A DNA stretch of 64,000 bases from Neostapfia colusana (Eukaryota > Streptophyta > Magnoliopsida > Poales > Poaceae): NCBI GenBank assembly GCA_030760725.1, contig JASWHV010000011.1, positions 79,027,765 through 79,091,764 on the forward strand, given 5' to 3'. A program made the position numbers and the translations under genes. Below the pieces are notes generated by a model. It worked only from the letters and a program-made list of their open reading frames with translations, was not told the DNA's origin and ran no database searches. Below, piece by piece: positions 41,543-52,800 of this stretch. Positions within the stretch are counted from its first letter, which is position 1; every line of letters begins with the position of its first letter.

Positions 41543-42129
41543 TGTTGGAAATCCGACCTCTGTATCATCTGTTCTTGCCCCTGTAGCAATATAGATTGGT
41601 TCTGTTCAACAGAACAGATCTACTGTGTTGATCAAAGGAAGCACAGGGAACTTCCTGCGTGTAGACAGAGAGGGCGGAGGGAATAGGAAGAAGAACAGGG
41701 CAACCTGCTGCTGTACTGCGCTGGAACAGCAGGGATGAACAGGGAGGAATAGCAGATTTGATCTGCTATTCTATTCTGAATAGGCGCAGAACAGGAGAGA
41801 GGGAAGAGAATTGCTGTCGTAGGGGCTTTTCTTGGTGGAATAGTTTATTTAGCAAACATCTGATTTGATTGGTACAGCAGAGAGAGGGGGGGGGGGCGCA
41901 CCCCTGCCTTTTATAGGGGACGGCTGGGAGAGTCCCAGCCCCTTACAACTTGATCTCTAATTTAAAATAGGACTCCTAATAGATTACTACCTAATCTATA
42001 TCTATAGGAATATATTTCTTCTAGAGGAAATCTTCTAGCATCTCTCCCGGCCGCACCCTCCTGGTGCGCATGCCCCTAGGTGGGCCACAAGGCTGTCGCA
42101 CCAGGGGCCAGGTCCAAGGTCACCTGTCA
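41543..42129 (-). repeat. E array LTR 1 (3' end of E1)
   Basis: 587 bp, plus-strand TGTTGGAAATC...CACCTGTCA. Contains an 11-bp perfect hairpin at 41747-41771 (gaatagcagat / atctgctattc, loop ttg). A purine tract caggaggagaa (minus) abuts it. Confidence 0.85.
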
Positions 42130-42460
42130 TTCTCCTCCTGACCCTGGACCTGCAATATATTCAGAACGCCAATTCTTCTCCTCATCTCGACGAACTTCTG
42201 TCTTCCAAGCGCCTTGGTCAAGATGTCCACCATCTGGTCCTTCGTAGAGATCTGCTCAAGCACTATATAACCGTTGTCCACACACTCACGTATGTAGTGG
42301 TATTTGGTATCTATATGCTTGCTCCTATCATGTCATGGTGTACCGGGTTTTTGCTCAAGTCTATAGCAGACTTGTTGTCAACCCGCAGCACTAGAGCCTT
42401 CACTTTTCCAGCCAAGTCTCCCATCAGCCATGCCATCCATACACCTTGGCATGCCCCATG
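42130..42460 (-). pseudogene. E1 RNase H C-terminal part, cut by element G
   Basis: Minus-strand sequence parallel to 57412-57722 in E2, covering the RNase H tail (DILTK-type LTK box, RRRIGVL) back to the WMAWLMGDL segment. It carries an extra catgt near 42330 that breaks the frame. Ends at ccatg, the TSD of G. Confidence 0.75.
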
Positions 42461-42851
42461 TGCTGGAATAAGTCTTGTAGTCCTTTGGTCTTTGGTCCCC
42501 TAGTCCCTTGTACCCTAGTCCTTTAGTTTGTTGAACTTTAGTACTTGGTCCTTGGTCTTTGTTGTACTCTAGTCCTTTAGTCTTTGTGGCCCCAATTAGG
42601 ACAGCATCTAAGGACACTAGGACGGCATATTAAGGACACTAGGACAGCATCTTAGTGTCAGCCAAAGACAGCATCTAAGCATCTTAGACTAGCATCTTTG
42701 TGGCATATGCTTGGCTGCCATGGCAGCTATAAATATGTAGCCTCAACCCCCTTAGGTTGGCATGGCATTGTGTGAGAAATAGACAAGAAAATTGCCCCAA
42801 CTCCTAGTGTCATCCTCTCTTCCAATGAGAGTAAGAATTCAACTACTAACA
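42461..42851 (+). repeat. Element G, 5' LTR
   Basis: 391 bp, TGCTGGAATAAG...CTACTAACA. The first 130 bp are built of degenerate agtcctttRgtctttgg units. A TATA box gctataaatatg is at about 42728. Confidence 0.9.
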
Positions 42852-43029
42852 TCTGGTATCAGAGCCGTTCTATGCTGCAGCTTAAACATCTCCTGCTCAT
42901 CCCCTTCCCGCACCTCTCTCTGTCCGCAACCGGCAGCAAGAACACCGGCTGTTCCAGCTCATTCCTCTCCTGTCCAGACGAGCAGCAGCTTGTCTTCCAC
43001 ACACAACAACCCTTCCCCACTAGTGCGCC

Positions 43030-46000
43030 ATGTCCGACGGACAGTCTCAGCGCTCGGTCGCCTCGAGCGCGCGGCAGACGGAGGTCGCCACTGCAGAGGA
43101 GCGCGAGCGAGCGGCGGCAGAGACTGCGGCGACGGCGGCAAGGTTGGCGGCGGCGGAACTGGCAGTAGCGAGGGCGGAAGAGGAAGCAGCGGCGGCGGCG
43201 GCTGTAGCGCGTGCGGCGGCAGCGGAACTGGAGGCTTTGCGCGACAGTAGCTCCAGCAGCTCTGTCGACGGAGGCGTCGACGATGAGCTCAGGCCGGTGA
43301 GGGAGGCGGCGCGAGCACGAGAGGTGCAGCGAGCAGCCGCGCGCCCCCATGGGCGCGACAGCCGCAGCCCAGACGGGCGCGGACGCGCCGGTGGCGCTCC
43401 CGGCGGCGGCGGCTGGGTCGACGGAGAACGCGGCCATTACAGGCGGCGCGGTTCTCCCTCCTCGGACAGGAATCATGGACACCACGGGGTCCAGGCCATT
43501 GTCAGGGACGTCGGTCCCGGCGGTGGGTGGCCTACCCTCACCAAGACCAACTACGTCGAGTGGGCCGCGGTGATGAGGGTATGGCTCCAGGTGCTACACA
43601 TGTGGGAAGCAGTTCAGTACGGCGACGTCGACTACTACGAGGATCGACGGGCGTTGGATGCCCTCATTGCTGCAGTCCCGCCCGAGATGCAGTTCTCGCT
43701 TCCCAAGAAGCGGACTGCTAAGGAGGCATGGGATGCCATCGCTGCGGCACGCATCGGCAGCGACCGCGCCCGCAAGTCCACACTGCAGGCGCTTCGCAAG
43801 GAGTGGGAGAACCTGGCCTTTAAGCCAGGTGAGGACGTTGATGACTTTGCTCTCCGTCTCAACACTTTGTTGCAGAAGTTGGTGCAGTTCGGCGACGACA
43901 CCTACAACGAAGAGAGAGCTGTCGAGAAGCTCCTTCGGTGCATCCCCGAGAAGTACAAGCAGATCGCTCGCTCGATCGAGTCTCTGCTGGACCTCTCCAC
44001 GATGTCGATCGAAGAGGCGATAGGTCGTCTCAAGGTCGTCGACAGCGACGAACCACAACCTCTCTCGGGGCCTATCACCATTGGTGCGAAGCTTCATCTC
44101 ACTCGCGAGCAGTGGGAGGCTGGCCAGGGTGACCGGAAGAAGGGGGAGTCCTCTTCCTCGACAAGCGGCCGCAAGCGCGGCAAGTCGCGCAAGGGGCGCG
44201 GAGGTACCCAGGCCGGGGCACGCGGACGTACTGAGGGTGGCGCCCGCGGAGGCGCCCAGGGCGGCACCGTCGGCAACCACAAGCCGACACGAGACGACAC
44301 CTGCCACAACTGTGGCAAGCTTCGTCATTGGGCCAGGGAGTGTCGACAGCCACGACGTGGCCAGGCCCACGTGGCACAAGTGGAGAAGGAGGCCCACGTG
44401 GCACAGGTAGAGGAGGAGTCAGCTTTGCTTCTGGCACACGGAAGCATCAAGCCACCTCTAGTGGCATCGACCGCAGCGGCTCTCCTTCATCTTGATGAGC
44501 CAAAAGCACACGCTTTTCTCGGCGACGACTCCAGCAACAACAAGACTGACGGGTGGTGTCTCGACACCGGCGCCACCCATCACATGACCGGTCGACGGGA
44601 GTTCTTCGTTGAGCTTGACTCCAATGTCCGAGGCTCTGTCAAGTTTGGTGACGCCTCCGGCGTGGAGATCAAGGGTGTCGGCTCCGTCATCCTCACCGTC
44701 GAGTCTGGTGAGCACAGACTGCTCGTCGGAGTCTACTACATCCCCGCGTTGAGAAACTCCATCATCAGCCTGGGACAGCTGGATGCGAACGGTTCGCGCG
44801 TGGAGATTAAGGACGGAGTCATGAGGATTTGGGATCGCCATCGTCGCCTTCTTGCCAAGGTAACTAGAGGCACCAATCGACTCTATGTCCTTCACGTGCA
44901 GGTAGCACAACCTGTCTGCCTTGCCACTCGTCGGGACGACGAGGCATGGCAGTGGCACGAGCGCTTTGGGCATCTTCACTTCGAGGCCCTAAAGCAGCTC
45001 AGTGCCAAGGAGATGGTGCGAGGCATGCCTTGCCTTGACCACGTGGAGCAGCTCTGCGACGTCTGCGTATTGACGAAGCAGAGGCGGCTTCCTTTTCCCC
45101 AGCAGTCGAGCTTTCGAGCTAAGGAACGGCTCGAGCTCGTTCACGGGGACTTGTGTGGCCCGGTGACACCAGCTACACCAGGAGGACGACGCTACTTCCT
45201 GCTGCTCGTCGACGACCTCTCCCACTACATGTGGGTCGTGGTCCTTGGCAGCAAGGGAGAGGCTGCGAACGCCATCAGGCGCGCGCAGGCCATTGCGGAG
45301 GCGGAGTGCGGCCGCAAGCTGCGTGTGCTGCGCACCGACAACGGCGGCGAATTCACGGCGGCTGAATTCGCGTCGTATTGCGCGGATGAGGGTGTTCAGC
45401 GCCACGACTCCGTGCCCTACAGCCCGCAGCAGAACGGCATCGTCGAGCGGCGCAACCAGACGGTTGTGGGGATGGCTCGGGCCCTCCTCAAGCAGAGGGG
45501 AATGTCGGCTATCTTCTGGGGAGAGGCGGTGGTGACGGCTGTCTACATCCTCAACCGCTCGCCCACCAAGGCTCTCAACGGCAGGACGCCGTATGAGGCT
45601 TGGTATGGGCGCAAGCCGGCGGTCTCTCATCTACGGGTCTTCGGCTGCCTCGCGTTTGCCAAGGAGCTTGGCCACATCAGCAAGCTCGACGACAGGAGCA
45701 CTCCGGGGGTGTTCATCGACTACGCGGAGGGCTCGAAGGCCTACCGCATTCTCGACCCAGAGACACAGCGTGTGCGCACGACGCACGACGTTGTGTTCAA
45801 CGAAGGGCGAGGATGGGCATGGGACAAGGCGGTGGACGACGGTTCGACCTCGACGCACGACGACTTCATCGTCGACTACGTCCACTTCAAGGGAGTTGGG
45901 GGAGTAGGCAACTCTTCTCCACCGAGCGTGTCTACCCCAGCCCCCGACCGTCCACCTCCACCTCAGTCGGCGACCCCACGCACTCCAGCACCGACGGCCA

Positions 46001-46155
46001 CTCCTCCGGGCACGCCCACTCCGTCCCTAGCTCGTGTCGAGCACGGCCCAGTGGAGTTTGTTACTCCGCTCTCCCACGACGAGGAGCGCCTCGACGGGTG
46101 CTACGACGGCGAGCAGTTGCGGTATCGCAAGATGGAGAACATTCTCGGCAACTAG
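43030..46155 (+). CDS. Element G gag-protease-integrase
   Basis: 1041 codons from ATG 43030 to TAG 46153. Residues 15-80 form an Ala/Glu/Arg-rich coiled coil (AEERERAAAETAATAARL), unusual for a copia gag. The gag core follows at about 160-360 (LTKTNYVEWAAVM, KRTAKEAWDAI), then a zinc knuckle CHNCGKLRHWAREC at about 426. Protease WCLDTGATHHMTG is at about 507. Integrase has HERFGHLHF and CDVCVLTKQ at about 645-685, then the acidic motif in LVHGDLCGP, RTDNGGEFT and PQQNGIVERR (703-805). A Pro/Thr linker (TPAPDRPPPP) leads to the stop. The TAG is in frame with RT downstream, so it is best read as a nonsense mutation of one gag-pol frame; programmed readthrough would be atypical for copia. Confidence 0.9.
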   Translation: MSDGQSQRSVASSARQTEVATAEERERAAAETAATAARLAAAELAVARAEEEAAAAAAVARAAAAELEALRDSSSSSSVDGGVDDELRPVREAARAREVQRAAARPHGRDSRSPDGRGRAGGAPGGGGWVDGERGHYRRRGSPSSDRNHGHHGVQAIVRDVGPGGGWPTLTKTNYVEWAAVMRVWLQVLHMWEAVQYGDVDYYEDRRALDALIAAVPPEMQFSLPKKRTAKEAWDAIAAARIGSDRARKSTLQALRKEWENLAFKPGEDVDDFALRLNTLLQKLVQFGDDTYNEERAVEKLLRCIPEKYKQIARSIESLLDLSTMSIEEAIGRLKVVDSDEPQPLSGPITIGAKLHLTREQWEAGQGDRKKGESSSSTSGRKRGKSRKGRGGTQAGARGRTEGGARGGAQGGTVGNHKPTRDDTCHNCGKLRHWARECRQPRRGQAHVAQVEKEAHVAQVEEESALLLAHGSIKPPLVASTAAALLHLDEPKAHAFLGDDSSNNKTDGWCLDTGATHHMTGRREFFVELDSNVRGSVKFGDASGVEIKGVGSVILTVESGEHRLLVGVYYIPALRNSIISLGQLDANGSRVEIKDGVMRIWDRHRRLLAKVTRGTNRLYVLHVQVAQPVCLATRRDDEAWQWHERFGHLHFEALKQLSAKEMVRGMPCLDHVEQLCDVCVLTKQRRLPFPQQSSFRAKERLELVHGDLCGPVTPATPGGRRYFLLLVDDLSHYMWVVVLGSKGEAANAIRRAQAIAEAECGRKLRVLRTDNGGEFTAAEFASYCADEGVQRHDSVPYSPQQNGIVERRNQTVVGMARALLKQRGMSAIFWGEAVVTAVYILNRSPTKALNGRTPYEAWYGRKPAVSHLRVFGCLAFAKELGHISKLDDRSTPGVFIDYAEGSKAYRILDPETQRVRTTHDVVFNEGRGWAWDKAVDDGSTSTHDDFIVDYVHFKGVGGVGNSSPPSVSTPAPDRPPPPQSATPRTPAPTATPPGTPTPSLARVEHGPVEFVTPLSHDEERLDGCYDGEQLRYRKMENILGN

Positions 46156-47783
46156 TCGGTGCCGGGACTGGCCCCTCACGATCTGGATGATCAAGACCTG
46201 GAGGCGCAGTTGCACCTTGCGTGCGATGACGGCGAGCCTCGGTCTTTTGCGGAGGCCGAGAAACACGCGGCATGGCGGGCTGCGATGCAGTCGGAGATGG
46301 ACGCGGTTGAGACGAACCGCACTTGGGAGCTTGCTGATCTCCCTCGCGGTCACCGTGCGATCACCCTTAAGTGGGTGTTCAAGTTGAAGAGGGATGAAGC
46401 CGGCGCCATCGTCAAGCACAAGGCTCGCTTGGTGGCACGCGGCTTCGTACAGCAGGAGGGGATCGACTTCGACGATGCTTTTGCCCCCGTGGCACGGATG
46501 GAATCCGTGCGACTCCTTGCACTCGCTGCCCAAGAAGGCTGGCGTGTCCAGCACATGGACGTCAAGTCGGCGTTCCTCAACGGCGACTTGAAGGAGGAGG
46601 TCTACGTACACCAGCCGCCGGGGTTTGTGGTCCCTGGCAAGGAGGGCAAGGTGTTGCGCCTGCGCAAGGCCCTCTATGGCTTGCGTCAGGCACCAAGAGC
46701 GTGGAATGCCAAGTTGGATTCCACGCTCAAGAGGATGGGCTTCGGGCAATGCCCGCACACGGCAGCCATCTACCGGCGAGGCAATGGAGGAAACACCCTA
46801 CTGGTGGGTGTCTACGTCGACGACTTGGTGATCATCGGCACCAAGGATGCGGAGGTGGCAGCGTTCAAGGAAGAGATGAAAGCCACCTTCCAGATGAGTG
46901 ACCTGGGATCTCTCTCCTTCTACCTTGGGATTGAGGTGCACCAGGCCGACTCCGGGATCACACTTCGACAGACCGCCTACGCCAAGCGCGTTGTTGAGCT
47001 AGCTGGGCTCACAAACTGCAACCCAGCTCTCACTCCCATGGAGGAGAGGCTGAAGCTGAGCCGCGACAGCACGGCGGAGGAGGTGGACGCTACGCAGTAC
47101 CTGCTTCTTTTGGGGAGCCTTCGCTATCTCACCCACACACGGCCGGACTTGGCATTCTCCGTCGGCTACGTTAGTCGGTTCCTGCAACGACCGACGACGG
47201 ATCACCAGCAGGCTGTGAAGAGGATCATCCGCTATGTTGCGGGGACTCTCGATCACGGCCTCCACTACCCGAGGTGTCCTGGGGAGGCACACCTTGTCGG
47301 GTAAGTGATAGCGACCACGCCGGCGACATCGACACCAGCAAGAGCACCAGCGGGATCCTCTTCTTCTTCGGCAAGTGCCTCGTTAGCTGGCAGTCGGTCA
47401 AGCAGCAGGTGGTGGCCCTGTCCAGCTGCGAGGCCGAGTACATAGCGGCCTCCACCGCTTCGACTCAGGCGCTCTGGCTTAGTCGACTGCTTGGTGATCT
47501 CCTCAGCAGAGACACTGGAGTGGTCGAACTCAGGGTGGACAACGTGTCCGCTCTGGCCCTGGCAAAGAATCCCGTTTTTCATGAACGGAGCAAGCACATC
47601 CGGGTGAGGTACCACTTCATCCGAAAATGCTTGGAGGAAGGGAACATCAAGGCGAACTACATGAACACCAATGACCAGCTTGCGGACCTACTCACGAAGC
47701 CCCTTGGGAGGCTCAAGTTCATTGAACTTCGCACCAAGATCGGGATGGTCCAACCCTCTCAGAAGACGACGTACAAGACTTAG
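46156..47783 (+). pseudogene. Element G RT-RNase H, after the stop and with one frameshift
   Basis: Same frame as the gag ORF from 46156: RT starts with EAEKHAAWRAAMQSEMDAV, LKWVFKLKRD, KHKARLVARGFVQ, YGLRQAPRAWNAKL, YVDDLVIIG (about 46815), and runs to HLVG at 47302. There a single base is missing (gggta-agtgatagc where YSDSD is expected). The frame then shifts to 47303-47783: SDSDHAGDIDTSKSTSG, SSCEAEYIAAS, SKHIRVRYHFIRKC and QLADLLTKPLG, ending at TAG 47781. All catalytic boxes are intact. Confidence 0.9.
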
Positions 47784-47791
47784 GGGGAGAA

Positions 47792-48158
47792 TGCTGGAAT
47801 AAGTCTTATAGTCCTTTGGTCTTTGGTCCCCTAGTCCCTTGTACCCTAGTCCTTTAGTTTGTTGCACTTTAGTACTTGGTCCTTGGTCTTTGTTGTACTC
47901 TAGTCCTTTGGTCTTTGTGGCCCCAATTAGGACAGCATCTAAGGACACTAGGACAGCATCTTAGTGTCAGCCAAGGACAGCATCAAGCATCTTAGACTAG
48001 CATCTTTGTGGCATATGCTTGGCTGCCATGGCAGCTATAAATATGTAGCCTCAACCCCTTGGGTTGGCATGGCATTGTGTGAGAAATAGACAAGAAAATT
48101 GTCCCAACTCCTAGTGTCATCCTCTCTTCCAATGAGAGTAAGAATTCAACTACTAACA
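47792..48158 (+). repeat. Element G, 3' LTR
   Basis: 367 bp, lacks the 22-bp unit repeated in the 5' LTR; followed by TSD ccttg. Confidence 0.9.
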
Positions 48159-48163
48159 CCTTG

Positions 48164-49670
48164 AGCTGCTGCAATATATTCTGCTTCACACGAGGGCAGG
48201 GCCACCACCTTCTGCTTGCTAGACTGCCACAAAACGATGGTGTTTCCAAGACAAAACAGCACCCCGCTTGTGCTCTTGCGATCCTCCACGTCTCCCGCAT
48301 AGTCGCTATTCGAGTAGCCAATCAACTCCATGTTGCCTCCCTTTGGATAGAAGACTCCGAAGTAGATCATACCCGCTATATAGCGTACGATGCGCTTGAC
48401 TGCAGCGTAGTGTTCTTCTCTTGGCTCCTCCAAGAACCGACTCACATACCCAACCGAGTAAGCGAGGTCGGGGCGTGTGTTCACTAAATATCGCAGCCCT
48501 CCCACCAGTCGACGTAGAACGCGTCGTAGTCCTCTTCTTCAACTCCTTCTCCCCAGTCCCACTTGGCCGCCTTGTCGAATATCACGTCACATGCAATGTG
48601 TGTGCGTCCATCGGCCGGATTGTACATCCGGTAGCCCTTCGTTCCTGCAACATAGCCAAGAAAAACCATCAGCGTACTCCGGTCTTCCAACTTTTTCAGG
48701 TGGGGGCTCGTGTTTTTGACATGCCCCACGCACCCAAAAGTACAGAAGTAGTTGACGGTTGATCGCTCCCCGTGCCAAGCTTCGTATGGCGTCTTCCCAT
48801 AGAGACCGCGGATGGGGGATCTATTCAAGATGTAGACAGCCGTCAGGACCGCCTCACCCCAAAAGAACTCAGGCATATTCTTCGCCTTCAACATGCTTCT
48901 CGCCATTCCGACCACCGTTTGGTTGCGCCGCTCCACAACCCCGTTTTGCTGCGACGTATACGGGGCTGTGAGCTGACGACGTACGCCATACTGAGCGCAG
49001 TACTCGCCGAACTCCTGTGAGGTGAACTCCCCTCCGCGATCAGTACGAAGTAGCTTCAGCCTCCTCCCGGAATCTAATGCAGCCGTCGTCTGGAATTGCT
49101 GAATTAATTCGGGCGCCTAGTCCTTGCTTGCTAGAAGATAGAGCCACATATAGCAGCTCATGTCGTCTACTAGTAGCAAGAACATCTTCTTGCCGCCTGG
49201 AGTCATCGGCGTGATTGGCCCGCAGAAGTCGCTGTGGACGAGGTCGAACACGCCCTCCGCGCGCCGACGAGCTTGCGTGGGGAAGCTGGAGCGACTCCGC
49301 TTCCCGGCTAAGCAAGCCTCGCACAATTGATCGACGTGATCAATTTGCGAAAACCCGAGGACCATCTCTTCCTTCGCCAGCTTCCGAAGCGCCTGGAAGC
49401 CGACGTGTCCGTAGCGTTTGTGCCAACGCCACGCGATATCACCACGCCGTGCGGTCAGACAGACCGGACGCGTGATGTTGAGCCTGACGGAGTACAACTT
49501 GCTGTCGTCGCGCCGCACCCGTGTGATGAGACGGTTCTGCTCGTCCCGAATGTGCATCACGCCTACATGCATGGTGACGTTGTAGCCATCCTCATCCAGC
49601 TGCCCGAGGCTAATGAGGTTGGTGGTAAGACGCGGGATGAGGTAGACGCCAGTGAGCTTCCGATGCTCAC
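48164..49670 (-). pseudogene. E1 middle part: integrase joined to RNase H, RT core missing
   Basis: Minus strand: integrase HKRYGHVGFQALRKL (about 49420), DFCGP, GGEF with RTDRGG, NGVVERRNQT, then NRSP...YEAWHGE and the end YDAFYVDW. At about 48505-48515 this is joined straight to GGLRYLVNTRPDL of RNase H, deleting the linker and all RT through YVDD. RNase H continues with YSNSDYAGD, DRKSTSG and SCEAEYIAAAQG to 48164. Several stops and frame changes. The same junction is found in E2 near 58080. Confidence 0.85.
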
Positions 49671-49838
49671 TGAAAGAGGGCTAATGATGATTGTATTGAG
49701 ATGATAGAAAAGCTGGGGTACAGGTGTGATTATATAGAGGGATTAGGAGGGGAGAAAAGACTAAACTACCACTAACCCTAATCCCTCTCTAATGACTAAT
49801 ATACCCCTATGTCACACCCCTAATTACAGTGTTTAACA
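49671..49838 (-). repeat. Element H, 3' LTR
   Basis: 168 bp; plus-strand TGAAAGAGGGC...GTTTAACA. Confidence 0.9.
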
Positions 49839-49857
49839 CTCCCCGCAGTCACAACAT

Positions 49858-52800
49858 CTAGCCGCTGCAGATGTTGAGACTGGACCGAAACTCGGAGAAC
49901 AGCGACGAAAGGAGGCCCTTCGTGAAGATGTCGACGAACTGCGTCGTCGTTGGGACATGGTGTACCTGAACCTCGCCCCGTGCAACCCGCTCACGAACAA
50001 AATGAAGGTCGATCTCCACATGCTTCGTGCGCTGATGCTGGACCGGGTTGGTGGAGAGGTACATGGCGCTGACGTTGTCGCAGTAGATGAGGGTGCTCTT
50101 GATGACGGGAGTGTGGAGCTCCTGATGTAGCTGCTGAAGCCAGGAGGCCTCAGCTACGCCGTTAGCCACGGCGCGATACTCCGCCTCAGCACTCGAACGC
50201 GACACTACGGGCTGTCGCTTCGAGGACCAGGAGACAAGGTTGCCGCCCAGAAAGACGGCGTACCCAGAAGTAGAGCGCCGTGTGTCCGGGCAGCCTGCCC
50301 AGTCAGCGTCTGTGTACCAGACCAGCTCGGAGGTCGTGTCACGCCGAAGAAGGAGGCCGTAGTCGAGGGTGCCTTGTAGGTACCGAAGAATCCGCTTGAC
50401 AGCGGGGAGATGCGGTTCCCTCGGGCCATGCATGTGGAGGCACACTTGCTGGACCGCATATGAGATATCCGGCCTGGTAAAGGTGAGGTACTGGAGAGCA
50501 CCTGCAAGGCTCCTGTAAGAAGTGGGGTCAGAGACGGGTGTCCCGTCGGTGGCGGAGAGCTTCGCCTAAGTATCTACTGGAGTGGAGTACGGCTTGCAAT
50601 CAGCCATGCTCGCCCGCTGGAGGATATCCAGATAGTACTGTCGCTGGTGAAGGAATAGGCCGCCTGGTCGGTCCTCGACCGTAATACCTAGGAAGTGGTG
50701 GAGACGGCCCAGGTCCTTCATAGCGAACTCCTGCTATAAGGCAGAAATGGTTCGTTGAAGCAGAGTCAGACTAGATGCTGTTAGTACAATGTCATCGACG
50801 TATAGTAGGAGGTAAGTTGTGTCACTGCCCCGTCGATAGACAAACAGCGAAGTGTCCGACTTAGCTTCAACAAACCTCTGTGAAACCAAGAACGAGGCGA
50901 ACCGGCTGTACCAGGCTCGCGGTGCCTGCTTCAGTCCGTACAGGGATTTGTTCAGCTTACAGACCATGTCTGGGTGAGCTGAATCTACAAATCCTGCCGG
51001 CTGACTGCAGTACACCGTCTCGGTCAGTGTACCGTGGAGGAAGCCGTTCTTGACGTCCAACTGGTGGACAGGCCAAGAACGTGAGAGAGCTAGCGACAGT
51101 ACGGTACGAACTGTCGCCGGCTTCACCACCGGGCTGAAAGTCTCGTCGTAGTCAACTCCAGGGCGCTGAGTGAAGCCCCGGAGTACCCAACGAGCCTTGT
51201 ATCTCTCCAAGGTGCCATCCGCCTTCTTCTTATGCGTGAATACCCACTTGCCTATGATAACATTGCCACGACCAGGATGGGGAACCAGGTCCCAGGTCCG
51301 GTTGGCAAGCAATGCCTCATACTCTTCCTCCATAGCGCGGCGCCAGTTAGGGTCGGCGAGGGCGCTACGCACGGAAGTAGGTATGGGCGAGATCGAAGAA
51401 GGCTCGGTCGGTGGAGATGTCGTCGACGAGAAAGCGGCACTATCGAACCGCTCCACTGGCCAAAAACTCCCGGACGCACGTCGAGTCACCATCGGGTGGA
51501 CGTGACCAGGATCCCTGTGAAGTAGAGGGGGGTTGTACACCGGCGGCTCGGGTACAACCATCTTCTCTCGTCGTGGGTAGACGAGAGTGGGTCTCGATGT
51601 CGCGCGTGGCGTCGCCGGAGCAGGAGCCTCTCCCCGCGCTCGACGGTGGTAGACAAGTGCGGGGTCAGCAAAACGAGAAGTCGTCGTCGGTGCCGCGCGT
51701 GGCGCGGCTGGTGGCGTCGTGCTCGCTGCAGGTGACGTCGGGAAGGTAGCTGGTGATGCCGCTGGTGCCGTACGTGGTACAGCTGGTGACGCCGGGGGCA
51801 CCTAAGGTACAGTAGGTGGCGTCGTGGAAGCCGAGGCCGCGCGTGGCGCAGCAGGTGACGTCGGAGGCGTCTATGCCACACGGGGTGCAGCGGGTGATGC
51901 CTGAGACATCGATGCCACACGAGGTGCAGCAATCGGTGTCGAGGGCATCTGGGACGTAGCTCGTGTCGATCCTGCAGAAGAAATAGACCAAGGCAACTGG
52001 GAAGCAGCCTCGGGGCCAGTAGGAAAAAGGGAGTCCAGCTCTGTGGTGGAATCAGAAGAGGTGGTGGAAAAAGGAAAAGATGACTCGTCGAAGACGACGT
52101 GCCGAGAGATCAAAAGACGGTGGGTAGTGAGATCTAAGCATCGGTAACCCTTATGATCAAGGGAATACCCGAGAAAAACACACCGTGTCGAGCGGGGCGC
52201 AAGCTTATGTGGGGCGATGGCGGAAAGATTAGGGTAGCAAGCACATACGAAAACTCGAAGGTGATCATAAAGAGGATTAGTGCCATATAGAGCAAAGTAG
52301 GGGGTGGAGGCACGAATCGCCTTGGTGGGAAGACAATTGATCAGAAGTGTGGCAGTATGAAGAGCCTCTACCCAGTATCGGGCTGGAATAGATGCCTGGA
52401 ACATCAGGGAGCGTATGACATCATTAATGGTGCGAATCATACGCTCTGCCTTGCCGTTTTGAGGAGAGGTATACGAACAAGACATGCGTAGCTATACCCC
52501 ATGTGCGGAGAGAAAATTCCGAAACGCAGAGTTATCAAACTCACGTCCGTTATCGCACTGGACAGCTCGAATGGTACGCCTAAATTGAGTAGAAATCCAA
52601 ACGAAGAAGTGGGAAAGAGTGACGAAAGTCTCAGACTTCAATCGTAATGGAAAAGTCCAGGAGAAGTGAGAAAAATCATCAATTATCACCAAATAGTAAT
52701 TAAAGCCCGATATACTGAAAATGGGAGATGTCCACAAATCACAATGTATAAGATCGAATGAGTGCTCAACATGAGTTACAGATGTGGGAAAAGGGAGGCG

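Larger units (their letters stand above)
42461..48158 (+). mobile_element. Element G: copia retrotransposon, nearly intact
   Basis: Inserted in E1 in the opposite orientation. LTRs 42461-42851 and 47792-48158; the length difference is mostly a 22-bp duplicated ggacactagg unit in the left copy. TSD ccatg/ccttg (one mismatch). PBS TGGTATCAGAGCC starts at 42854 and PPT tagggggagaa precedes 47792. The gag-pol is spoiled by only one in-frame stop and one frameshift. LTR identity is roughly 98 percent without the indel. Confidence 0.95.

Noticed and set aside
46153..46155. Programmed readthrough of TAG between integrase and RT in element G
   Set aside because: Copia elements normally have a single gag-pol frame, and the same copy also has a frameshift, so a point mutation is simpler.
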